DNA from: an uncultured Bacteriovoracaceae bacterium
Lineage (GTDB): Bacteria; Bdellovibrionota; Bacteriovoracia; Bacteriovoracales; Bacteriovoracaceae
DNA: 64,000 nucleotides
Assembly: GCA_937931205.1 (NCBI GenBank)
Contig: CALHBF010000005.1
Location: 124,001-188,000, forward strand
Reading direction: 5' to 3'
The stretch's first letter is position 1. Every line of letters begins with the position of its first letter. Under the pieces are notes generated by a model. It made no database searches and was not told the DNA's origin. It saw only the letters and a list, made by a program, of their open reading frames with translations. Position numbers and translations under genes: made by a program. Positions 26,447 through 37,043 of this stretch are shown in pieces.

Positions 26447-29400
26447 TTATTCAAGACTAATCATACAGCGAGCGTTACCAAACGGAAGGCTTGGGGCTAC
26501 ATATGAGTAATAATCTGAGTAGCCCGTTCCGATAACTCCTCCTACAATCGTTCTTACTGGATTATCCCGGTTTGCTGAATCACGGAAATAATACACTTTA
26601 ATATCAGTCAGTGTTTGAGAATTACTACCTGGATTATAAGACGGGGATATGCCAGCGTAGTCCACGATATTTACCAATGGGTTCGATAGCCAGTGTGTAA
26701 CACTCAGGTAATTACTATACCCGTGAGCAGTAGGAATAGGTTTGACTACTTCCCAGACATCAGAGTTCATAAGTTTGTACTGAAAGCTGACGTTATCAGG
26801 TGTTTTGAAACTTGCTGATCTGGCAGTACATTTTGCGCTCGATACATTCCAGTCGTAGTTTCCGACAGTTCCCGTAATATTTTTGTCCAAAATAGCCTTT
26901 TTACTATGGACATAATAATGACCTGTTGGAGGGACTACGACTGAAAGAGTGGGTGTGGCACTTGCTTGAGATATGTACTCACCAGCAGAGAGTCCAGGGA
27001 ATCTTTCTGCCGTGTAATTGAAACGGGCATCATAGCGAATTGCAGTCGCTTTCATATAGTAGAATTTGTTGTTTTGCAGACCAGAGTTAAAGTTAGCAAT
27101 CCACTTTCCTCCGACACTAGTTCTGATATCAAAATAAGTTGTTGGAGGAGTCAGATAAATATTATCCAACATCGACTTATTATCAGAAAGATAAACCCTT
27201 ATACCACTTACTCCACCAAGAGAAACATGAGAAGGTGAAAAGGTTGGTGTAGAGGCAGTAATGACTTTAGTATCGAGGGCCTGAACATCTCCATAATTTC
27301 CAATCATCACTGATGGATTTGGTAAAATTGTTCCAACGAAGTGGAACCAAGTATAAGCACTTGAAGAACGGCTTACTGAGTAATACCAAAGCTCAAAAGC
27401 ATGATCTCTCATGGCATCACCATCAATGTTGGTGATTTGTTTGTTAAGGTAATCGAAATTCGCTCTAAGGTAGAAACGCAGATAACAAGAGTTAACTGAG
27501 AATTTATTAAATCCTTTTTGGTGGGAAGGTATTGCACCATTCGCTTCATCATCTCCAAAAAAGCAATACCTGCTGGCTTCAGCTGATAGATAAGTACTGG
27601 CATAAATAGGAGCGTACTGATGTCCATCAGGTCGAGTAATGTATTCAATTTCTTGAGGTACAACAGATGAGCCTGCAGGCGAAGCTTCACTAAAGCCGCG
27701 AAGGTTATTTTTAGAGAGATATTTTTGGTAAGCAAGTAGAAGAGAAGCTTTTGTTTCCTCTTGGTTTTCTAATTCAATTTTACTTAACGCTCCTGACTCT
27801 GCAGTAAAATTGATCTCAGTTGGAATTGCAGTCAACTCAGTCGTAGGGAACTGTAAACGATATGAATCACGAATAATGGCACCACTGGTAGGAGCTGGTT
27901 TGTAGTTAATCGTTTGGAGACTCTTGCCAACAGCAACGAGTTTACCAGGAGACTTAGGCATAAGAGAAATAGCGACGTTCTCCATAAAGAACTCTCTGGC
28001 CGCCGAACGATAGACAAATGTCAGATGGTAGTTCGCATTGATATCCGCAGTCTTTGGTTGATATCTGAAAGTGATCGTACAGCTTGCACCAACATTCAGG
28101 GTCATTCCTGTAAGACAGGTTGATTCAGCAGGGATCTGATTAAATGTAGACGCAATTGTTGTAACAATAGAGGAATTGGCAGCGGTTCTAAATTTGAAGT
28201 CTAGTTCATAAAGAGGCTGATTTGAATTATTGCGAAGTCTTAATGTTTTTTTAGCATAGACATCATTAACAGTCGGAACATTTGGAATCTTTACTGATTC
28301 AAAGATCAAGGTCGATGAAGCTGTCGTCTGATTCCAAGTGAGATTTGTTGCAACAGGAGGTAATGCTGTTACTGTTGGAGGAGCTCCTTCATTACCCACA
28401 ACATCATAGTCAGTTGTCTCGAGAGTTAGTTTTGGGTGATCAGGAGTATCAAGAACCTTGGCAAGAATGAGAAATTTGATTTTTCTCATTTTTTTATTTG
28501 ATGTTAATGCTGCTGAGTTACTTGGAGTTGAAGTGCTTTTATAGATAACTGGAATTAAGTGATCCCCAGTCTCATAATCCATTTCAACAGCATAGCCATG
28601 CTCTCCAATAGCGGCAGTATTAGTATTGATCTGATAGTTCAGTGTATAGCTGTTATTCGCATTTACTGTTCTTGGCATTGGAGTAGTCGTTGTTATTGAT
28701 AACGTTGTGGCGGGAGCGGTAGGAACAGTAAGAGGAGTCTTAGTAATAGTTCTAATTGTAGTCTGGTGAGAACCGTTATTGATGAGTCCAGGAGCAAAAT
28801 CAATAATCCCCGTATTTTTAGGAAAAGCTCCTGCATAATAGACATAATCATAGTCTGAGTAATTCACAAATAAATTCATGCCCTGAGCAGGATGACGAGA
28901 TTGAGCTGCTTTAATAAAAGGGCTGGTATTAAGTGATTCAACTTCTTTAGAGAAGTAGAGAGTACTTGTTCCGTAAAACCAAGCTGCAGGAATGGCTTTA
29001 GTCCCTTGAGTTGAGGAGCCAGTAGCAAGATCAGGAAGAGTGAAGGCCGGTCGATAAGAAGTCGCTGTTAGGAAAGGAGCATAACTATAGAAAGTGAATT
29101 TTCTAGACCATGATCTATTAATATCCATTGTGTGGTTTTTAGTCTGGAATTGATTACCATAGTCTGGATGATCGGGAGTCGCAGCAGTAAAATCCCCATC
29201 AAAATATCTGAATTTAATATTTTGCCATTGAAGACTTGATCTCTGACGGCATACTTCCCATAGATCAGTTGTGCCATCTTTAAAATAGAGCCTCATGGCC
29301 TCTTCTTGGCGGGTGATCGAAGTACCGCAGCTATATGAGTTCATATGCTTACTAGAATTAGGGCTTTTAATTCTTACTGTATAAACACAAGATTCACCCG

Positions 29401-31648
29401 GAGGAAGAGGGGCGAATTGTCCTATTCTTAAATTGGGATCTACAGTGGAGTTAATCGCTCCGGTGAGTTTTGTGTCAACAATATTGAGACAGTCATGTTG
29501 AGCTCCCAAGGAAGCAGGGTCTGCTGTAGGTATTAATGTCCAAGTGGATTCAAAGGTTGAGCTATCTGCCGGGTTTAGAGCCTGAATATAGGAAAGATCA
29601 CCTGTCCCAATATTTCTTAAGTATAGGTAGGTAATGACCTCGTCATTAACTGAAGCGGCTGCTCCCCCAAAGTTAGATAAATTACGTGAATCATCAGCTA
29701 ATTCCATCAACATCCCTTTTCTCACGAGATGTGCAGTAATTTGAGCTTGAGATTCTTGTGTCGGGTAATCGGCTGGGGCATCAACGTTCTCATCGGTATA
29801 GAGAGCCCCTGATTTATAGGAAAGGATGAATTGCTTTATCTTTCTATTCAGAGCATCTGTTGAATCAAACATATTGGCATCTTCTTCAGCACTTGATGCC
29901 ATTCCTACAGCAGCATAGCTCATGGTAACGGAGCACTGACCTTCTGGTTCAATAAATGCGCAGGTAGAGTCACTGGCCAGTACTGTTTTGTAAAAATAGG
30001 GTACTTTAACTCCGATATTTGTTCCCGCTCCTCCAATCGCGATGGGACGATTTAATCCATCACGTAAAGTGATATTGGAAGCTCGTGTGTGCCCAATATT
30101 CTTAAAGGTAATCATTAAATTTTTATAGACAGCATAGGCCGGAGCTTGAATTGTGATTCTTCCTAGGTCGGCAAGACTTGGCTGCCCAGCACTTGAGGTG
30201 TAGTAGTCAACTCCATCATATCTAATCTTTTCAATAATAACTCTGGCGGCAGAAATAGATTTGGCACTGATGTTTGATAACCGAGCAGAGGTGATCGTAG
30301 TAACGTTTTTGTAGAGTGCATCGTAAGTTGCATAAAGTTTCATACCCTGAAACTCAGAAGTCATATCATTAAAAAATGTAACTGATGGCTGAAAATAAAC
30401 ATCAAAGATACATGCTTGGTTAACTTGAATTTCAACTTTAGTAGTTGCATCAGATAAACAACCATGGCGATCTTTAATTCTAAAAGGAAGAGTACTCAAA
30501 GCAACCGGTGTTGCACTTAAGTCAACACATTCAAGATACGAAGTATCTCCTTTATAGCAATTCGCTACAAAATTATCACTTGGGTTGTGGAAAGTTAGGT
30601 ACTCTAAATATCCGGTACGGTAACCGACGTTTCTGACAGTCACAAAACGAGTTTCACGATTCCCTGAAATCACTTCTTGATCAAAAATGACTGTTGAGTT
30701 AGATGTCGTAAACTTGGCCTGAATGTCGGTAGAAAAGGAGTTGAAGTACGCATTGATGGCAGCTTGTTTTCCACTTGAGTCTGTTGTGTATCGAGCAGAA
30801 ACTGTCGCACGGTAGTTTATTTCTTTTATTTCTTCAGGCACTGGTCCAGAGACAGGATCAGTGTTAAGTGGTTTATAAAAAATTTGAACCTGGCATGTCT
30901 CACCCGGGGCAAGTGTCGATGGGCAGTTGTACTCCATGCGATAGGCACCAAACATACCAGTAGGACAATCTTGAGTCAGAGTTGAGGTACAGGCTTCATC
31001 AAGTCCCATGATGATGTTAGTAGCTGATAGACCTCCAGCATTTCTAATTTCAAACTCTTGAAAATGAGGTTCTGCATCTGCTCTTTCAACCACTGGGTTT
31101 AAATTCGGTCCTGCAGGAGTACCGAACTGATACTGAGTTCTATCATTAGTAAAAATAAGAGAAGCTGGCATACCTGCAAGAAACTGAACCGTTGCAGTAT
31201 GTTCTTCAAGTTCTACATATTGTTTGTAACTAAGTTTAATAAGTTCAGTATAAACTCTTTCTTCTCTTGGATTAATTTCTAAAAAAATGATGCAACTTGC
31301 TTTGGGGGCGAGTTTTCTCTTACATGTTCCACCAAAACCCGGAAAATCAACTCCACCCTCGGGACTTGGTAGGTAATTCGTTGATGGAGAGTTTTCTCCA
31401 GGTACAGAAAAACTCAAGTCAAGTTCGGTATAGTCATAATTAGTCCCATTATAGACTCTAACTTCTATTTTAAGAGGGGGATTGGTCAGGAGATGCTCTC
31501 CTAATTCAATCGTTTTACCGCTGGCATCTTTTCCATTGATAGAATAAAGTGCCTGGTTAAAAATTCCTGACGTTAAAATATTGGTGCCAGGTTTTTTTTC
31601 AACACAAGATGCAATCAAAAGAATAAAGGCCAGAGATAATATTTTCAT
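26447..31648 (-). CDS. Giant lipoprotein with repeated ASH/choice-of-anchor-D-like domains
   Basis: This 1733-residue protein has a lipoprotein signal ending LIASC (Cys15). The body shows several Ig-like modules with a recurring CxLxPxxxCxIxFxF-type strand pair, e.g. CKRKLAPKASCIIFLEINP, CPSTLAPGETCQVQIFYKP and CLTGMTLNVGASCTITFRY. These features recall ASPM-SPD-2-Hydin and choice-of-anchor D domains. It is probably displayed on the outer membrane. GAGGA lies about 9 nt before the ATG. It starts 1 nt after the stop of the other giant lipoprotein gene, and its own stop is followed 1 nt later by the next gene. Function unknown; adhesin or structural sheath are possibilities. Confidence 0.75.
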   Translation of the reverse strand: MKILSLAFILLIASCVEKKPGTNILTSGIFNQALYSINGKDASGKTIELGEHLLTNPPLKIEVRVYNGTNYDYTELDLSFSVPGENSPSTNYLPSPEGGVDFPGFGGTCKRKLAPKASCIIFLEINPREERVYTELIKLSYKQYVELEEHTATVQFLAGMPASLIFTNDRTQYQFGTPAGPNLNPVVERADAEPHFQEFEIRNAGGLSATNIIMGLDEACTSTLTQDCPTGMFGAYRMEYNCPSTLAPGETCQVQIFYKPLNTDPVSGPVPEEIKEINYRATVSARYTTDSSGKQAAINAYFNSFSTDIQAKFTTSNSTVIFDQEVISGNRETRFVTVRNVGYRTGYLEYLTFHNPSDNFVANCYKGDTSYLECVDLSATPVALSTLPFRIKDRHGCLSDATTKVEIQVNQACIFDVYFQPSVTFFNDMTSEFQGMKLYATYDALYKNVTTITSARLSNISAKSISAARVIIEKIRYDGVDYYTSSAGQPSLADLGRITIQAPAYAVYKNLMITFKNIGHTRASNITLRDGLNRPIAIGGAGTNIGVKVPYFYKTVLASDSTCAFIEPEGQCSVTMSYAAVGMASSAEEDANMFDSTDALNRKIKQFILSYKSGALYTDENVDAPADYPTQESQAQITAHLVRKGMLMELADDSRNLSNFGGAAASVNDEVITYLYLRNIGTGDLSYIQALNPADSSTFESTWTLIPTADPASLGAQHDCLNIVDTKLTGAINSTVDPNLRIGQFAPLPPGESCVYTVRIKSPNSSKHMNSYSCGTSITRQEEAMRLYFKDGTTDLWEVCRQRSSLQWQNIKFRYFDGDFTAATPDHPDYGNQFQTKNHTMDINRSWSRKFTFYSYAPFLTATSYRPAFTLPDLATGSSTQGTKAIPAAWFYGTSTLYFSKEVESLNTSPFIKAAQSRHPAQGMNLFVNYSDYDYVYYAGAFPKNTGIIDFAPGLINNGSHQTTIRTITKTPLTVPTAPATTLSITTTTPMPRTVNANNSYTLNYQINTNTAAIGEHGYAVEMDYETGDHLIPVIYKSTSTPSNSAALTSNKKMRKIKFLILAKVLDTPDHPKLTLETTDYDVVGNEGAPPTVTALPPVATNLTWNQTTASSTLIFESVKIPNVPTVNDVYAKKTLRLRNNSNQPLYELDFKFRTAANSSIVTTIASTFNQIPAESTCLTGMTLNVGASCTITFRYQPKTADINANYHLTFVYRSAAREFFMENVAISLMPKSPGKLVAVGKSLQTINYKPAPTSGAIIRDSYRLQFPTTELTAIPTEINFTAESGALSKIELENQEETKASLLLAYQKYLSKNNLRGFSEASPAGSSVVPQEIEYITRPDGHQYAPIYASTYLSAEASRYCFFGDDEANGAIPSHQKGFNKFSVNSCYLRFYLRANFDYLNKQITNIDGDAMRDHAFELWYYSVSRSSSAYTWFHFVGTILPNPSVMIGNYGDVQALDTKVITASTPTFSPSHVSLGGVSGIRVYLSDNKSMLDNIYLTPPTTYFDIRTSVGGKWIANFNSGLQNNKFYYMKATAIRYDARFNYTAERFPGLSAGEYISQASATPTLSVVVPPTGHYYVHSKKAILDKNITGTVGNYDWNVSSAKCTARSASFKTPDNVSFQYKLMNSDVWEVVKPIPTAHGYSNYLSVTHWLSNPLVNIVDYAGISPSYNPGSNSQTLTDIKVYYFRDSANRDNPVRTIVGGVIGTGYSDYYSYVAPSLPFGNARCMISLE

Positions 31649-31649
31649 A

Positions 31650-34600
31650 TTAATCCTCGTTAACCATTACGGCACAGCGAACTCCACGGGAGTAGGAATT
31701 CCAACCATTGCTACCAGATGCTTGAAGTTGAGCAGTATAGCGGCCAGAGCGGTCAACTCTTGTACTTCCACCACTGACTGTCATGAAAATACTTCCTCGG
31801 GCCACATCCCAGACCATTCGGTAGAGTTGAACTTCAGATTCAATTTGGAAATCATCGGGAAAAGTTTTCTGCGTTCTTGCTACTTCATTACCAGCAGAAT
31901 CAAAGGTAATGGAAGTGAGAACTTGCATAGGATTTGCTCCAGAAGTCTCTAGTACTTGGCGGGTTTCAATTCCTGGACCTGGCATGGTGTAGGTCGAAAG
32001 TCCAGGGTTATAGACTTGAGAGTTCCCAACAGGGAAATTATTAATCGATGGGGCAGGGTCAACAACTTCAAGATTATCATCAAGAGCATTTGTTGATAAT
32101 GAGCGGTTATCATTAGGAGAAGCTAATAATGGGTTATCACAGCTATTGTTGTTACATTTAATTGGTAGACCAACAATCGGGTTGAAATACTTTCCTTGAG
32201 CAATCGCCAATGCCTCTTCGTCAGTAGCTACAGAAGTTGAAAATAAGGCGTTCGTATTAGGAAAATTAAGAGCAGGCATCAAGCTATTTGGTCCAAAATC
32301 GAGGAAGAAGCCATCGCCATTTCTTAACTGGTTAATAGAGTTTTGGTCAAATGATTGAGCACGACTGATCATTGTTGTATTAAGTGCCCCACCAGGTAAG
32401 AAGATGTTATTCCAGCTTCCTGTGAGATCAGCGAAATTTCCACCGCTGACTCGTGTATTGGCATTACTGTCTACCACAGAACAGTATCCAGAGTTTGTAT
32501 CACGTACTACCCATGGAGCAAGTTTGTGATTGGGATAAGCAGAAATCGTTGAAGCAACCGTTACTCCATCAGGGGCAAGAAAGTGAAACTTGAGAGTCTC
32601 TTGGCCGCTACCATTTGCTGGGTCGTGATAAAGCACATACCAACCTTCTCTCTCTGATTCTAAGTTAAAGAAGCTTACCTGCGGATCAACATCTCCCATT
32701 TCTCGTGTTTCTTTTGTTCCAGGCCATCCTGGTTTAACAGGACCTAAGAACATTTGGTCACCACTATAGTCACAAAAGATTTGTTCACTATTCATTTCGC
32801 TCAAATTTCCTACAGCATCTTGAACTCCATATTTAGAGACACATTTATCAGAGTGCTCACTTTGTGGGAGGGTGCTGAAAGAATTATAAGGAGAACTTCC
32901 TGTTAAGAGAGGGAGATAACTTGCAGTGTAGTTCATACCTGAATAGAGGGTATTGGCATTGTTAATATAATCACCTTTACTTATTCCCCAACCCAAATTG
33001 TTACGAGCACTGGACATACACGAACCCGCTGTAACAGGATCATTTTTCTCTACGGCAATAATATTGTCTTCATCAAAATGTTCCGGCCAAGCTGAGGCAG
33101 TAACTGATTCAGTTCTTCTGATAAGTCTTTTCTTTTTAACATCAGAGATCGCAGCAAATTGATTGGTATCGTTGGCAATACCAACTTGTACCCAATTGGT
33201 AGCACATAAAGCTTCTCCTGCTTGTTGACTAATACTTGCCAGAGGAGGAAGTTTTGATGAATTCGAAGCAATAATTTTCCCAAGTTGCGATGTTGCTCTA
33301 TATCTAGCATTCGTTTGATGACGAAGGTTTGTTGCTGGTAATCTAAATTCAGCAAGTGGCGCAATCGTATCTTCCTGGAAGCCATTAAACAATGTCGGTG
33401 GATTTGCAGGGTTAGTTTCAACCTCAGTTATTTCGTTGACTGTTTTTTCAATGAGATTGCCATAGCTTCCTTTGAAGCGAATACCGCCCACTAATCTATC
33501 GACTTCAACCCAGCGTGGTTTCATATACCCTTCAGAGTCAATCGAGGCGAGGTTAATGGCACACTGATTTGTTCCAGACCAGCTAGTTGCTCTGAGTTCT
33601 TGTTGGGCAGTAATATTTCCGGCCACGGGTCCCCAAACAGGAGCTGAGCGAGGAGTGCTCGTATGCAGAAAACGGTTATGGAAAACACCCAAGAATTCTG
33701 AGTGCATCTCAAAATTTCGAAGATTTTGTTCATCAGCAATTAAGGCAGCATAGTGAGAAGGATTGTTCGCATCGGAGTTACTACAATCAAGCATATCTGT
33801 TCTAGCTGGTAGTCCTGGAACTACATAATAGAATCCCGAGATTCCTCGATCCAGTTCTTCTGCCGTACAAGCTCTTGGATAAAGATGAATACCACTTGAT
33901 CCAGTACAATCTCCATGAATATATTGATTGTAGCTAGCTGTATAGCCTGGAGGAGTGGTGCTAGAAGCTAAACTTTGTCTTCCGACACAACCTTTAAATG
34001 GAGTTGTGGTATCTACAAGTGTACCTGTCGTTCGATAACCTTGGAATTGAGGATAAATCTCTTGGTCGCCTGGGTGCCCTGGACGGACTCCAGTGCGATC
34101 AAAGTGGGATACTCCATTTTCTGGAACGTCAATCAGATCTCCGCGAGTAAAACGGCAACCAAGTTCGAAACGATCGATCAGAAGATCTCCGAGTTGGTCA
34201 TATTTGGTATTACCTGTTCGATAAGGAAAACTTTTTCCAGTCGATCCAATTCCGTTATAGCTACAGGAGTAGTTATCAGCTAGATCAATGCTCTTCTCCA
34301 TTGAAAGGCAGTGAGATCTGTTGGCCATCCAACGATGAACCAGGGCCACGTTCGCTGGAGGAAGAGTAACTTTTACAATGTTATGTTTGCTATTTCCAAC
34401 ATAGTTAGTTTCTTTACCATCAAAAACAGGAACAATTTTATAGTAATAAACACGTGCTCGATCAATATCTCGACCAGCAGTAGCATCATGAACTTCTGAT
34501 AATGCTTTCACTGAGTAATCAGTAAAGAAGGCCATACGAGTATTAGTAGGGGTGGCATTGGCCCGTTTGCGATAACTATAAGGCATACTAAAAAGGACGC

Positions 34601-37031
34601 CTGATTGATCAGTTACATTTTGCCAAGTAAGTTTATTGTCATGAGAGCGATAAACGCGGTAGCCCCATCTGCGAGTTGCTCTATCAATGTTGGCAGCAGG
34701 TTGCTCATTAACATAAAGAGAATTAATGTCTGGGTGAGTGAAATCGACTTCTTCCCAGGCAAGTGAAACTATACCGTCTTTACTTAAGGCAAAGCCCGTA
34801 TCGCCTTTTCTTCCGTCAAAATTTGCAGAGAAGTGAGTAAAGTCTCTTCCTGGAGGAGCTTGATAGTAGGGTGCAGTTGCATCTGGAACACCTGGGCTAC
34901 CCATTGGAGCTTCATAAGGAATACCATCTGCATTGATAGCTTCGAATAGCTTGGCAGAAGCTGGGGAAATCTTGGTCATCGGATCATTCGGAATGCGTCC
35001 ATCAATCTTTGGACCTACAGCAAAAATTCGCGAGAATCCTCTAAAAGTGGCCAAAGGTAGCGGAAGGTTACATTCTAGAATATTCAGGTTGTATTCACTG
35101 TAAAGAGTCCCAGTAGGAGCAGGAAGATCTGTTACTGCAAGAACTCCGAATTGATAAGTTTTTCCTGGAATGAGTCCAGTCGCATTATATGCCACTGTAT
35201 CAGCTGGAAGAATTGCACTGCTTGAGTAACCAGAAGAGCCAGAGGTTGCATCAGCAAAAGAGAATATTTGACCAGTCGTTTTTTCTTTCCAGAAAACTTT
35301 AAAACCAGAATAAATTCCCCCGTTAGGCAGATTCCAGGCAAGGCTTGAAGTACGACCTTCAATCGTACAAGTATTGGTGATTCCCGGAAATTGTTCAAGT
35401 GTTGGAGGTTTTACTTCCGGATAAGCACAACGAACAATTCGCTCACTCACTGGAAGTCTCATCTCAGGAGTGTAGCCAATAATCGCAGGGGTCGCAGCAA
35501 AACAATATTGGGTCGTTCCGTTTGCGATAATACCTTTGATTTTTTGTTGTTTATATTTGGAGATATCAATCACTCCAGAAGTTTGCACGTAAAGATTATT
35601 ACAAATACTGATAGGTGAACCAACAAGAGGAGTATCCTTAGGAAGTTTAACCATTTCTGTGTGATCAAGTGGATTCACACAATAAAACTCTACATCGGTA
35701 GCATACCCATCCGTAATCACCGGTGGATCAAACTTTAGGTATACCATATCGTTTTCACTAAATTGACCCGGGTTTTCAACAACATTGATACCTGAGAAAC
35801 TGGCAAGTTTTCCGATGACTTGAATTGTTTTAAAGTCTGTAAAAAGAGCAGCATTAGGATCAGCTGAATTAACAGGACAAGTGAGTGTTCGACAAAGAGC
35901 AACTTTTACTTGATAGAATTTTCCAGTTTGTAATCCTGAAACAATCTTATTTGTTTCACTGGCAAGAACAGATGTGTAATTACCGGCAGTATTCATACTT
36001 GTAATAACAGCTTCAGAGAGTTGATCATCTTCAAAAGGATTCTGCACTCCTACATACTCTTTAATAAAAATGCGATAGGAATCAAATATTCCCACACCCG
36101 ATTTCCAAGCAACATTTATTTTATCGAAAGCATCGATACCTTTCCCGTTACTTAAAACTAATTCGTTAGGATCAATGTAGACGTCAGAGGTCGTTGGGTC
36201 TGTCTGAATTGTGAGGTATTTAGTATTAGAATCTACATCAACAGGAATTTCAGAAGCATTGCCGTAATCGAATTGATAGTAGCGTTTATTAATGGCCCTC
36301 ACTTGTACGTAATAACGTGTATTGGGGGCAAGTGTACTTATTCTTACTGTAGAGGGATTGTCACTTGAGCTAGCAAGCGACGGAGTGGTTGGATCGTAGC
36401 AGTTCGGAATATAAATTGTCGTTCTATCATTACCACTATAACTTGGATTATTTAGATTTGCAGGACCGCCCTGAGAGCTGATGTAGGTGATCTTATAACA
36501 TACAGGTTCATGATCTCCAGGGGCGATGCTTATTTTAGGTGCTACCCAATAAATATCCATGGAGTTGGTCTTACTTCCTGGTGTCAGTTCAACTTTAGAA
36601 ACACCAGAGAAGTCTGCAACTTGGTTATCGAATGTTCTAACGAAGACAGTATTTTCATTTATTGATCTAGCACTTGTCTTAGTATTGATGGCAGTGACTT
36701 TAAGTTTATATTCTCTATCTGTCTGAAGATTGTTTAAAGTGTAGAGTACTCGTCCGCCAAGAGAACTGAATAGTGAATTGGGATCGAGTTTAATAGGCGA
36801 TTGGGAGTCATTTACGTAGAGAAAATATTCTATATCTCCACCAACTGGCGCAAATTCAATTTCAATCTTATTGTGTGAGATTCCACGAGCAACTAAGATT
36901 CCCGAAAAAGGGAATGTGGCAGTTGTTCCTGCGGCCTCTCTATTTTCTGGAATGCTTGCTTCCTGGACTGTACCTACACAGCTTATTAAGAAAAAGAGGA
37001 GAAATATGGGGAAATTTTTAACAATTCTCAT
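31650..37031 (-). CDS. Giant lipoprotein: fibronectin type III-like repeats plus C-terminal FGE-sulfatase-like domain
   Basis: The 1793-residue protein has a lipoprotein signal ending LISC (Cys18), then VGTVQE, matching the 649-residue lipoprotein near motA. The first about 1000 residues contain fibronectin type III-like modules (LAPNTRYYVQVRAINKR, LIPGKTYQFGVLAVTDLP). The last about 750 residues look like a formylglycine-generating-enzyme/sulfatase-modifying (C-type-lectin-like) fold: YGVQDAVGNLSEM, TRVSGGNF and RGVRCAVM at the end parallel the family's GLYDMxGNVWEW, RGGSW and GFRCA motifs. Probably surface exposed. It has no SD; TAGAAT lies 6 bp before the ATG. First gene of a series that runs to 20146. 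Confidence 0.75.
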   Translation of the reverse strand: MRIVKNFPIFLLFFLISCVGTVQEASIPENREAAGTTATFPFSGILVARGISHNKIEIEFAPVGGDIEYFLYVNDSQSPIKLDPNSLFSSLGGRVLYTLNNLQTDREYKLKVTAINTKTSARSINENTVFVRTFDNQVADFSGVSKVELTPGSKTNSMDIYWVAPKISIAPGDHEPVCYKITYISSQGGPANLNNPSYSGNDRTTIYIPNCYDPTTPSLASSSDNPSTVRISTLAPNTRYYVQVRAINKRYYQFDYGNASEIPVDVDSNTKYLTIQTDPTTSDVYIDPNELVLSNGKGIDAFDKINVAWKSGVGIFDSYRIFIKEYVGVQNPFEDDQLSEAVITSMNTAGNYTSVLASETNKIVSGLQTGKFYQVKVALCRTLTCPVNSADPNAALFTDFKTIQVIGKLASFSGINVVENPGQFSENDMVYLKFDPPVITDGYATDVEFYCVNPLDHTEMVKLPKDTPLVGSPISICNNLYVQTSGVIDISKYKQQKIKGIIANGTTQYCFAATPAIIGYTPEMRLPVSERIVRCAYPEVKPPTLEQFPGITNTCTIEGRTSSLAWNLPNGGIYSGFKVFWKEKTTGQIFSFADATSGSSGYSSSAILPADTVAYNATGLIPGKTYQFGVLAVTDLPAPTGTLYSEYNLNILECNLPLPLATFRGFSRIFAVGPKIDGRIPNDPMTKISPASAKLFEAINADGIPYEAPMGSPGVPDATAPYYQAPPGRDFTHFSANFDGRKGDTGFALSKDGIVSLAWEEVDFTHPDINSLYVNEQPAANIDRATRRWGYRVYRSHDNKLTWQNVTDQSGVLFSMPYSYRKRANATPTNTRMAFFTDYSVKALSEVHDATAGRDIDRARVYYYKIVPVFDGKETNYVGNSKHNIVKVTLPPANVALVHRWMANRSHCLSMEKSIDLADNYSCSYNGIGSTGKSFPYRTGNTKYDQLGDLLIDRFELGCRFTRGDLIDVPENGVSHFDRTGVRPGHPGDQEIYPQFQGYRTTGTLVDTTTPFKGCVGRQSLASSTTPPGYTASYNQYIHGDCTGSSGIHLYPRACTAEELDRGISGFYYVVPGLPARTDMLDCSNSDANNPSHYAALIADEQNLRNFEMHSEFLGVFHNRFLHTSTPRSAPVWGPVAGNITAQQELRATSWSGTNQCAINLASIDSEGYMKPRWVEVDRLVGGIRFKGSYGNLIEKTVNEITEVETNPANPPTLFNGFQEDTIAPLAEFRLPATNLRHQTNARYRATSQLGKIIASNSSKLPPLASISQQAGEALCATNWVQVGIANDTNQFAAISDVKKKRLIRRTESVTASAWPEHFDEDNIIAVEKNDPVTAGSCMSSARNNLGWGISKGDYINNANTLYSGMNYTASYLPLLTGSSPYNSFSTLPQSEHSDKCVSKYGVQDAVGNLSEMNSEQIFCDYSGDQMFLGPVKPGWPGTKETREMGDVDPQVSFFNLESEREGWYVLYHDPANGSGQETLKFHFLAPDGVTVASTISAYPNHKLAPWVVRDTNSGYCSVVDSNANTRVSGGNFADLTGSWNNIFLPGGALNTTMISRAQSFDQNSINQLRNGDGFFLDFGPNSLMPALNFPNTNALFSTSVATDEEALAIAQGKYFNPIVGLPIKCNNNSCDNPLLASPNDNRSLSTNALDDNLEVVDPAPSINNFPVGNSQVYNPGLSTYTMPGPGIETRQVLETSGANPMQVLTSITFDSAGNEVARTQKTFPDDFQIESEVQLYRMVWDVARGSIFMTVSGGSTRVDRSGRYTAQLQASGSNGWNSYSRGVRCAVMVNED

Positions 37032-37037
37032 AGTTTT

Positions 37038-37043
37038 ATTCTA
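37038..37043 (-). promoter_or_regulatory. Candidate -10 box of the giant-lipoprotein/motor gene series
   Basis: TAGAAT on the minus strand lies 6 bp before the ATG at 37031, with no SD between. The best -35 at 17 bp (TATACT, 37061-37066) is poor, so the promoter may need an activator. Confidence 0.4.

Noticed and set aside
33050-33421. A 123-codon minus-strand open frame inside the 1793-residue lipoprotein gene
   Set aside because: It is on the same strand but in a shifted frame, and has no recognisable domain. The main frame is continuous across it, so no frameshift is implied.
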